Positions 57,187 through 64,000 of a stretch of DNA of 64,000 nt are shown one piece after another. Source of the DNA: Nostoc sp. FACHB-892 (lineage in GTDB: Bacteria > Cyanobacteriota > Cyanobacteriia > Cyanobacteriales > Nostocaceae); the NCBI RefSeq assembly GCF_014698795.1, contig NZ_JACJTR010000020.1, forward strand, positions 62,001-126,000, written 5' to 3'. The position numbers and the translations under genes were made by a program. Positions within the stretch are counted from its first letter, which is position 1. Each line of letters opens with the position of its first letter. The notes beneath the pieces were generated by a model that was given only the letters and a program-made list of their open reading frames with translations, was not told the origin of the DNA and made no database searches.

Positions 57187-57243
57187 AGTTAGAAGTTAGG
57201 AGTGAGGAGTTATTAATTTTTAACTCATAACTCCTAACTTTTT
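57187..57243. repeat. Heptad repeats between the hydrolase and ACT genes
   Basis: GTTAGAA/GTTAGGA units followed by CATAACT/CCTAACT units. It produces a false N-terminal extension of the hydrolase frame. Confidence 0.75.
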
Positions 57244-57963
57244 TCATTTATCTAACAACCTCTGTCGTACCCCTTCAGCAATTTTGTGACCCAGATATTC
57301 AGGAATGAGGCTTTCATTGGGCCCTAACAGGTAGAGAATTAGCCGTGTACGTCCGCGCCAAACCAGTAAATTGGCATTGACTACCAGAAGGTCTTCCTGC
57401 CAGATGGCGTACATCACTTTATAGAATAATCCTGGTTGATTATCGGCTTCAATCACTAAGGCAGGGAGATGAAAAACCGGATCGACATAAAACTCAGTTT
57501 GTACCTGCTCTAAGCCCGTGTCAAGATTGAATTCTACTGCCAGCATCTCTTCTACTTCAAACCGACCTCCTAAAGCCTCGCGAATGGCGCGACAGACATT
57601 TTCTGCGGTTTTCTCGGTCAAGGCTTTACTACCACGAGACACCAAAAGTTTGATAAAAACTAACATCGGCGGGCGGATCTGACCGTATAGACTCAGACCG
57701 TGAATAGTCAACCCATAAGCTGCTAGTACGCCAAAAATATCACTGAGAAGAAAAGACTGGTTACGGTAAGCAAAATGCAGGGCACTTTTGCTACCTTCCG
57801 GTTTTAGCTCAATAACAGCGCGTCTAGTTTTATAAAGACGGTAGGCTAGCCGTAAATTTTGCAGTTGAATCTCACTGCTGACAAATTGCTCATAAAACTG
57901 GGGAAACGCTCGGTTAAAGCGCTTAAGGAGTTCTAGTGTCGAAGTTTTTAAACCAGAAGCCAT
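57244..57963 (-). CDS. ACT-domain protein (GlnD-C-terminus-like)
   Basis: 239 residues from the ATG at 57963 (MASGLKTSTLELLKRFNRAF). Two ACT-like modules: SFLLSDIFGVLAAYGLTIHG at about 73-92 and NQPGLFYKVMYAIWQEDLLV in the second half. The arrangement is like the C-terminal regulatory part of PII uridylyltransferase (GlnD), without a transferase or HD domain. It might sense an amino acid, but the partner is unknown. The upstream part of the open frame is repeat-derived. Probably co-transcribed with the hydrolase. Confidence 0.75.
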   Translation of the reverse strand: MASGLKTSTLELLKRFNRAFPQFYEQFVSSEIQLQNLRLAYRLYKTRRAVIELKPEGSKSALHFAYRNQSFLLSDIFGVLAAYGLTIHGLSLYGQIRPPMLVFIKLLVSRGSKALTEKTAENVCRAIREALGGRFEVEEMLAVEFNLDTGLEQVQTEFYVDPVFHLPALVIEADNQPGLFYKVMYAIWQEDLLVVNANLLVWRGRTRLILYLLGPNESLIPEYLGHKIAEGVRQRLLDK

Positions 57964-58922
<959 letters not shown>

Positions 58923-59010
58923 CGCTTAATCAAAATAAAACCCGATTTGCCCAAGAAAATCAGGTCAAATGGTGAAAATCTATTATTTTGATGTAGTTAT
59001 GCTTTTTTCT

Positions 59011-59055
59011 GCCGACGAAGGCGCAAGTATAATTATCTTGTAAAACTAAGTCGGC
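59011..59055. repeat. Inverted repeat after GNAT copy 1
   Basis: GCCGAC (59011-59016) and GTCGGC (59050-59055) are inverted with T6 before and A6 after, around a 33-base loop. A weak bidirectional terminator is possible. Confidence 0.35.
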
Positions 59056-59220
59056 AAAAAACCTTTATCATAACAATGTAATCTATCTTGTCTTTGGCAA
59101 AGGATAAAAAGATTAGGCATAAGCCGTCTGATGTGATATAGTTACCTTAATGCTTTTGATAAAGCGCGATCGCTTTGATGGGGAATTAAAACCAAACCCC
59201 GAAAAGTAGATAAGTGGAAA

Positions 59221-59294
59221 CGGGATGTAGCGCAGCTTGGTAGCGCGCCTGCTTTGGGAGCAGGATGCCGCAGGTTCAAATCCTGTCATCCCGA
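59221..59294 (+). tRNA. tRNA-Pro (anticodon TGG)
   Basis: Folds as a standard tRNA. The acceptor stem CGGGATG pairs with CATCCCG. The D-arm is GCGC/GCGC, the anticodon stem CCTGC/GCAGG with loop TTTGGGA and anticodon TGG at 59255-59257, and the T-arm GCAGG/CCTGT with loop TTCAAAT. The C1-G72 pair is typical of bacterial tRNA-Pro. It reads CCA, and other CCN codons by wobble. CCA is not encoded; the discriminator is A. A terminator follows at 59351. Confidence 0.97.
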
Positions 59295-59350
59295 TTTAAG
59301 TAATATATATTTAACGTCTAAGGCAATTCACTAAAATTGTCTTGCTAAAA

Positions 59351-59369
59351 TGTGCAATTAGATTGTACA
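59351..59369 (+). terminator. Intrinsic terminator of tRNA-Pro
   Basis: TGTGCAAT (59351-59358) pairs with ATTGTACA (59362-59369), one G-U, and TTTTT follows at 59370-59374. Confidence 0.7.
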
Positions 59370-59774
59370 TTTTTACAAAAAATAACAAATTGCCTGTTAT
59401 AGTATTGGGTTAGCCGTTGAAGGCTAACAGGTAAATTCCGATTTTAAGCGGTAAGATATTTCTGATACTAAGCTTTGTATAGATTTGAGAAGATATTAAA
59501 GCAAGCGCGATGGAACGATTGATTAAGTAATCCCGTCACCCGATATTAGAGAAAGCCGATAAAATGGCATTTATCATCTCCAAGGTCGAGAAACAGAGAA
59601 AGTTTCACTGTTTGAAAAGACATATAATAGGCATCTACAGCATTTCCTAGTGAATAGCAAAACGAAATCGAGAAAAACACAACTTTAGGACAGTCAATTT
59701 TTCAAAACGCTAGCTACTATAGCAACCCTAAATAGTTGTGGAACATAGATTTTGACCGTTGACCCTCCGGGTTC

Positions 59775-59813
59775 GGCAGTCCCTCTTTGTTGGAACAACA
59801 AGACCGGGCTGCC
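59775..59813. repeat. Long hairpin of a dispersed palindromic repeat
   Basis: GGCAGTCCC pairs with GGGCTGCC with one bulge, and inside it TCTTTGTTG pairs with CAACAAGA with one bulge. The flanking CCGGGTTC and the TTGGAACAA loop recall repeats frequent in Nostoc genomes. Confidence 0.6.
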
Positions 59814-59954
59814 TCACAGTTAACACTCAACCTCAACGCGCACAATGAATTTTTTACAATTGAAATAGATTGCTATATAACTAAAGCTAGTTGATGGTGT
59901 GCAAATCCAACCATTTGTTTAATTTTAAGTGGACTATTGATGCGAGGAGCAGTC

Positions 59955-60773
59955 ATGAAATCATTTATTCGCTTGGGCGCAACATTGGGTATAGCTGGCA
60001 GTGTATTTTTAACGGGGCTTTCAGGAATAGGCAATCTACCAGGAATAGGCAATTTAGAGGCGATCGCGTTGCCACAAGATCAGGTAGTGAAAAAGCTCCA
60101 AGAAGTACCTGTATTCACGCTCACCAATCCCAAAGGCGAATTCGTTGTTCTTTCGAGGAATAATGAATCTAAGCCAATCTCGCAAGTGGGATTTTTTATT
60201 AGCAAGCAAGATGCTCAAAAATTCCTTGACAATCGGCTTAAGAAAGAAAACCCTCAGTTGGCAAGCACCCTACAGGTAAGACCTTTGTCCTTGGCAGACT
60301 ACTATAAAATAGTCCAAGAAGGCAAAAAGAAATCAGACTCTGTAATTTATACTTTAGTACCGACGCAAGCACAGGTAGCTTCAGCAACAAGTATGCTGAA
60401 TCAAAATGGTAAAAAAGGGGAGCAATTTAATGGTATTCCCTTATTTGTACCCAAATTTAAGAAAGATAATAGCTATTTGACGATTCCTGTCCCCAACGGC
60501 AAAGAACGGTATATCCCTTTCTTTTTTGAGAAAGAGCAAGCATCGGCTCTGTTAGATGAATTCAAAAAAGCCGTGCCAAAGGAAGCAAATAACACTGAAA
60601 TTCAGGTGGTGGATTTGTATGGTGTTATGGAGGCTTTGAATAGCAGTACCGACCCTAGTATAAATAAAATTGTTCTCTACCCGTCGCGGGAGTCAATCAA
60701 TTTTATTCGCTCGCTTGCACCGAATCAACCTCCAGCTGCCAAGCCTGCTGCTGCGCCCGCTCCGAAAAAATAA
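59955..60773 (+). CDS. Tic22-like protein
   Basis: 272 residues from the ATG at 59955 (MKSFIRLG), chosen because AGGAG lies five bases upstream. The ATG at 59940 would add five residues. An N-terminal hydrophobic signal (GATLGIAGSVFLTGLS) suggests export to the periplasm. VPVFTLTNPKGEFVVLS and the repeated IPFFFEKEQASALL-type strands match the Tic22 family. In cyanobacteria Tic22 is periplasmic and helps outer-membrane biogenesis. Just after the signal, GIGNL is duplicated by a short DNA repeat. The tail is Ala/Pro-rich. Confidence 0.9.
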   Translation: MKSFIRLGATLGIAGSVFLTGLSGIGNLPGIGNLEAIALPQDQVVKKLQEVPVFTLTNPKGEFVVLSRNNESKPISQVGFFISKQDAQKFLDNRLKKENPQLASTLQVRPLSLADYYKIVQEGKKKSDSVIYTLVPTQAQVASATSMLNQNGKKGEQFNGIPLFVPKFKKDNSYLTIPVPNGKERYIPFFFEKEQASALLDEFKKAVPKEANNTEIQVVDLYGVMEALNSSTDPSINKIVLYPSRESINFIRSLAPNQPPAAKPAAAPAPKK

Positions 60774-60798
60774 CGGTTATGCAATCTAAGGTTGAGGC

Positions 60799-61686
60799 AT
60801 GGGGGAGAAGCATCTGATATCTGGTTTACAACTTTGGCAGTGGCGCAATACTGCTCTCCAAGCAGCGATCGCTACTGATGTCCCGCCTGCCGAGGTAGAT
60901 TGGTTGCTGCTCGAAGTTGCTGGGTTAGACCGCTTGGCACTGCGTTTGGAGTCTTATAAAAACTGGCCCCAAATTCAGCTGCAATTGCCTCTAGAAGAGT
61001 TAGACCATCTGTGGCAGAGGCGATTACATGACCGCTTACCAGTGCAGTATATTGCCGGAGTTACACCTTGGCGTAACTTTCAAATTGCAGTGTCGAGTGC
61101 GGTTTTGATTCCCAGACCAGAGACAGAATGCTTAATTGATTTAGCTTTAGCATCTGCTAATAATGCTTCAGGACACTGGGCTGATTTAGGCACTGGGAGT
61201 GGAGCGATCGCTTTGGGTTTAGCAGATGTCTTGCCAAAAGCAACAATTCATGCAGTGGATTACAGTTTAGAAGCTCTGGCGATCGCCCAAACCAACGTCC
61301 ATAATTTAGGTTTTGCTGACCGGGTTAAATTTTATCAAGGTTCTTGGTGGGAGCCACTGACATTTTTAAAAGGTCAATTCAGTGGTATGGTGTCTAATCC
61401 CCCTTACATACCCACCAGTACCTTACCTACCCTGCAACTAGAAGTAGTTAACCATGAACCACATCTAGCTTTGGATGGTGGTACTGATGGCTTAGATTGC
61501 ATTCGCCATTTGATAGAAATTTCTCCCAGCTATTTGCAACCTGGTGGCGTGTGGTTAATTGAGATGATGGCAGGACAGGCAGATGCAGTGCGAGAACTTT
61601 TGCAAAATCAAGGTAGCTATTGTAAAATTCAAATTTACCCTGATTTAGCTGGAATTGAACGCTTTGCCCTTGCTTATAAAAGTTAG
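60799..61686 (+). CDS. prmC: Release-factor glutamine methyltransferase
   Basis: 295 residues. VLIPRPETECLIDLAL precedes the SAM-binding ADLGTGSGAIALGL motif, and VSNPPYIPTSTL is the NPPY catalytic motif for Gln methylation. The N-terminal helical domain (about 1-90) binds RF1/RF2. It methylates the GGQ glutamine of release factors. It lies 25 bp after the Tic22 gene and about 58 bp before tsaC on the same strand, so an operon is possible. Confidence 0.95.
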   Translation: MGEKHLISGLQLWQWRNTALQAAIATDVPPAEVDWLLLEVAGLDRLALRLESYKNWPQIQLQLPLEELDHLWQRRLHDRLPVQYIAGVTPWRNFQIAVSSAVLIPRPETECLIDLALASANNASGHWADLGTGSGAIALGLADVLPKATIHAVDYSLEALAIAQTNVHNLGFADRVKFYQGSWWEPLTFLKGQFSGMVSNPPYIPTSTLPTLQLEVVNHEPHLALDGGTDGLDCIRHLIEISPSYLQPGGVWLIEMMAGQADAVRELLQNQGSYCKIQIYPDLAGIERFALAYKS

Positions 61687-61744
61687 GAAATAGGGCATGG
61701 GGCATAGCGCGTAGGAAAAATGCCCTATGCCCAAACCCATAAAA

Positions 61745-62350
61745 ATGACACAAGTTTCTCTAACAAATCTAATTAGTGGCGCACGCACTGGTCTTTTAGT
61801 GAGCTTTCCCACGGATACTGTTCCTGCACTTGCAGCGATACCAGAAAAAGCAGCATTAATTTTTGCGGCAAAGCAACGCAGTCAAGACAAACCTTTGATT
61901 TTGATGGCTGCTAGTGCTGAAGATTTATGGCTGTATGTTAAAGGTGATGAGAACGAGTATAAAGTTTGGCAACAATTAGCAGATAAATATTGGCCAGGAG
62001 GGCTGACGTTAGTTTTACCAGCTTCAGATCGCGTGCCAAAAGTTATGAACCCCACCGACCCAACAACAATTGGTATTCGAGTCCCAAACAGTGCGATCGC
62101 TCAAACTATTTTGACGCAAACAGGCCCACTTGCTACTACTAGCGCCAATTTTTCTGGTCAGCCGCCTTTGCAAAGTATGGCAGAAATTGAGGCTCAGTTT
62201 CCCAACGTTCTGATAGCAACAACAGAATACCAGGGTGAAATACCGGGGCTGGGTATACCTTCCACCGTTGCTAAATGGACAGGAACAAATTGGCAGATTT
62301 TACGGCAAGGTGCGATCAAGTTAGATATTTCGAGTGATAACCAAATATAG
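61745..62350 (+). CDS. tsaC: L-threonylcarbamoyladenylate synthase (Sua5/YrdC/TsaC)
   Basis: 201 residues from the ATG at 61745 (MTQVSLTNLISGART). The ATG at 61727 is within a repeat-like ATGCCC sequence. LVSFPTDTVPALAA, QRSQDKPLILMAA, WPGGLTLVLPA and ATTSANFSGQPP are the family motifs. It makes threonylcarbamoyl-AMP from Thr, bicarbonate and ATP, the substrate used by TsaD (55.1 kb). It lacks the extra Sua5 C-terminal domain. Confidence 0.95.
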   Translation: MTQVSLTNLISGARTGLLVSFPTDTVPALAAIPEKAALIFAAKQRSQDKPLILMAASAEDLWLYVKGDENEYKVWQQLADKYWPGGLTLVLPASDRVPKVMNPTDPTTIGIRVPNSAIAQTILTQTGPLATTSANFSGQPPLQSMAEIEAQFPNVLIATTEYQGEIPGLGIPSTVAKWTGTNWQILRQGAIKLDISSDNQI

Positions 62351-62448
62351 GTCGCTATAATGTTGTTTTCCTGATTTTAACAACAGAGAAATTTGTAACT
62401 TTAGTTTGCGCTGTTGTGGTCAATTAACAAGTTAATAATTGCCAGATT

Positions 62449-63390
62449 ATGAATTGGAGCAACTGGATATATCTAGGAGCAGGAATAACACTAGGTATTA
62501 TTTTCCGTCAGTTATTTACGCTATGGCTACGCCCGCCGCAGGCATCGTCAAATGTTTCATCTAGCTCATCTCCAGTAGCGCCATTAGATCAAGAAGATAT
62601 GCCACCAATATCACAACAGTTACAGCAAACACAGCTGGCATACCTTATGGCAAGAGAAATGAGCCAGTTTAAAGCTGGTTTTTTGGCGCGAACTACCCAT
62701 GAATTGCGATCGCCTCTCAGTGGTCTGATCGGCTTGCATCAGTTAATTTTGTCGGATTTGTGTGAAGACCCTGCTGAAGAGCGAGAATTTATTGCCCAAG
62801 CTAACGAGCGAACGCTGAAGCTACTCAAGCTGATGGATGAAATTCTTAACGTTGCTAGAACTGAACACGGTACTAATAAATTAGATATTCAGCCTAGACC
62901 GTTAGCTCAAGTTTTGCAAGAGGTTCATAACTTAACTTATATGCTGGCGGCCAATCGCAATTTTCCCTTGCAATTATTACCCGCAGACCCAGAAATTTAT
63001 GTTTTGGCAGATTATCTGTGGCTCCGCCAAATATTGATAAGTTTAATAGACACTGCCATTGCTCAAATGGAGGAAGGCAGTATCTGTATTTCCAGCAGCA
63101 CTGTGCCTACAAGTAATTTTGTAAACATTTGGTTGGATATACCAACCCATGCCATAACCTGGAGCGAACCGATTGATTTGATCAAATCTGAAGATCAGCC
63201 GACCCAGATTGATCAAGGAAATGCTGCTCTTTCCCCAGGAATGAGGCTATTAATCAATCAGACTCTGGTGGAAGTTATGGGAGGAAAGTTAGAAATTCTG
63301 CCCTCGACGATCGCTAAAGAAACATCTCAGCACTTAACCAGACTACAAATTTCTATCCCCCTAGTGATTCCTGAAGCTGAACTTCTGTAG
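62449..63390 (+). CDS. Degenerate sensor histidine kinase
   Basis: 313 residues. A membrane helix lies at about 5-27. HisKA has His84 in TTHELRSPLSGL, an intact phosphorylation box. The ATP-binding half is reduced: the N-box is replaced (LRQILISLIDTAIAQMEEG), no DxGxG block is visible, and only a G2-like end remains (RLLINQTLVEVMGGKLEI). It may therefore bind ATP poorly and act as a receiver of phosphate or a scaffold. No response regulator is adjacent. Its 3' end overlaps the convergent GNAT gene by 38 bp. Positions 62525-62551 contain a repeat-like stretch (see findings). Confidence 0.85.
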   Translation: MNWSNWIYLGAGITLGIIFRQLFTLWLRPPQASSNVSSSSSPVAPLDQEDMPPISQQLQQTQLAYLMAREMSQFKAGFLARTTHELRSPLSGLIGLHQLILSDLCEDPAEEREFIAQANERTLKLLKLMDEILNVARTEHGTNKLDIQPRPLAQVLQEVHNLTYMLAANRNFPLQLLPADPEIYVLADYLWLRQILISLIDTAIAQMEEGSICISSSTVPTSNFVNIWLDIPTHAITWSEPIDLIKSEDQPTQIDQGNAALSPGMRLLINQTLVEVMGGKLEILPSTIAKETSQHLTRLQISIPLVIPEAELL

Positions 63391-63868
63391 CAGAAATGAA
63401 AGCAGGGTTAGTTAGGTTGTGTAGCACCATCGTAGTGGTGGTGTTGGGTTTAAAACCAATCTTTTCGTAGAATCCCTGCTGGTGAGTAGTCATCAGGTAA
63501 ACTCGCTCAACCCGTCTCATCCGGGGATGACTCAAAACAGTTTCTACTAACTTGCTTCCCAACCCACTACTTTGATAATCTGGATGAATCACAACATCCC
63601 AAATTGTGGCGCGATATATACCATCAGATGTTGCTCTAGCAAAGCCAATGAGTCGATCGCGATCGGAGACGGAAATCACTGGCTCACTGTTGGCAATAGC
63701 TATACCTAAATCCTCAATATTGCGACCTTTTGCCCAGAAAGCTGAAACATTTAATAGTTCTTGGAGTTGATAAAGGTCAATTTCAGACTTGCCTAGGCAT
63801 AGCCCGTCGTAGACATCGCCTTTGGCGCAGCCGAGATGTTCGCTAAATTGAATCTGAGACTCGTTCAT
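63353..63868 (-). CDS. GNAT acetyltransferase, copy 2, with a repeat-derived insert
   Basis: 171 residues. The fold matches copy 1: [34 protein letters not shown] and QQGFYEKIGF. Near the N-terminus, residues about 10-28 (EHLGCAKGDVYDGLCLGKS) have no counterpart and come from a dispersed Nostoc repeat read in frame. The substrate is unknown, with the same NSI-like relatives as copy 1. Its 3' end overlaps the histidine kinase by 38 bp. Confidence 0.87.
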   Translation of the reverse strand: MNESQIQFSEHLGCAKGDVYDGLCLGKSEIDLYQLQELLNVSAFWAKGRNIEDLGIAIANSEPVISVSDRDRLIGFARATSDGIYRATIWDVVIHPDYQSSGLGSKLVETVLSHPRMRRVERVYLMTTHQQGFYEKIGFKPNTTTTMVLHNLTNPAFISATEVQLQESLGG

Positions 63869-64000
63869 TTATGGCATCCACCTTTAGCACTAGCACTATT
63901 TTTGTATAGTTAAGTGATATTTTGCTAAAAATTGCTGTACGTGTACATATATATGCAATGAGAAAGAAAGTTTAATGACAAACCCACTTCCATAGAGGAT
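63869..64000. other. Window end, no gene seen
   Basis: AT-rich sequence upstream of GNAT copy 2, with GTACGTGTACATATATATGC. No reading frame is supported. Confidence 0.4.

Larger units (their letters stand above)
59295..59954. other. Structured gene-free region after tRNA-Pro
   Basis: Holds a terminator, a pair of competing stems at 59393-59431 and a long hairpin at 59775-59813. No gene. Confidence 0.55.

Noticed and set aside
59940-59954. Earlier Tic22 start
   Set aside because: AGGAG is correctly placed only for the ATG at 59955.

Overview
The window is chromosomal DNA of a filamentous cyanobacterium, most likely a heterocyst-forming Nostoc/Anabaena relative. The evidence is a photosystem I cluster (psaF-psaJ-psaL), ferredoxin-type glutamate synthase, a Tic22-like protein, many cyanobacteria-only small proteins (DUF1830, DUF1825, DUF1997, DUF4079), very frequent HIP1 octamers (GCGATCGC), and intergenic repeats typical of Nostoc: GTTAGGA-type heptads, GGGGAG-type purine tracts and short palindromic elements. 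I see no prophage, integrase, intact insertion sequence or CRISPR array. Most genes are housekeeping genes.

Layout. 1-7.5 kb: the end of a PlsC-like acyltransferase, a BolA/monothiol glutaredoxin pair, an OmpR-type response regulator, a lone ABC ATPase and small membrane proteins. 8-12 kb: a B12-type radical SAM protein, then a DICT-domain protein with a degraded HD-GYP-like half whose stop overlaps the start of a pentapeptide-repeat protein. 11.9-12.7 kb: a decayed toxin-antitoxin patch, with a frameshifted vapC, its intact antitoxin and a scrap of a second module. 13-18.8 kb: a CPBP protease, ClpS, a STAS protein and a 903-residue B12/radical SAM fusion carrying an intergenic-type repeat inside its reading frame. 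19.6-22.4 kb: rne-rnhB. 23.6-31.4 kb: pheA, a Lon-substrate-domain protein, the str operon (rpsL-rpsG-fusA-tuf-rpsJ, minus strand) and an A-type Fe-S carrier. 31.6-42 kb: a cupin, a phosphodiester-glycosidase protein, Fd-GOGAT, a methyltransferase and a polysaccharide deacetylase. 42-43.8 kb: an AT-rich gene desert with one structured island. 43.8-53.3 kb: signal peptidase, HhH, TM2 and J-domain/TPR proteins, a class A penicillin-binding protein, tyrS-pyrF and remA-gmk. 53.4-56.2 kb: psaL, psaJ, psaF and divergent tsaD. 56.2-64 kb: a hydrolase, an ACT-domain protein, two related GNAT acetyltransferases, tRNA-Pro(TGG), Tic22, prmC, tsaC and a degenerate histidine kinase.

Connections. tsaC and tsaD both act in t6A modification of tRNA. 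prmC, tyrS, the str operon and tRNA-Pro serve translation. RNase E with RNase HII, and ClpS with Lon-domain proteins, serve RNA and protein turnover.

The most unusual signals are structural. A 34-bp near-perfect palindrome between rnhB and the DUF1997 gene gives both proteins the same last residues and stop codon. Intergenic repeat families have entered at least two, perhaps three, coding sequences. Hairpins follow individual cistrons of the str operon, whose rpsL-rpsG spacer is unusually long. A 105-bp MITE-like element lies upstream of pheA. I did not find a clear new defence or biosynthetic system. The best candidate for an undescribed functional unit is the DICT/pseudo-HD plus pentapeptide-repeat pair at 9.8-11.8 kb. 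All calls come from reading the sequence; no database search was run.
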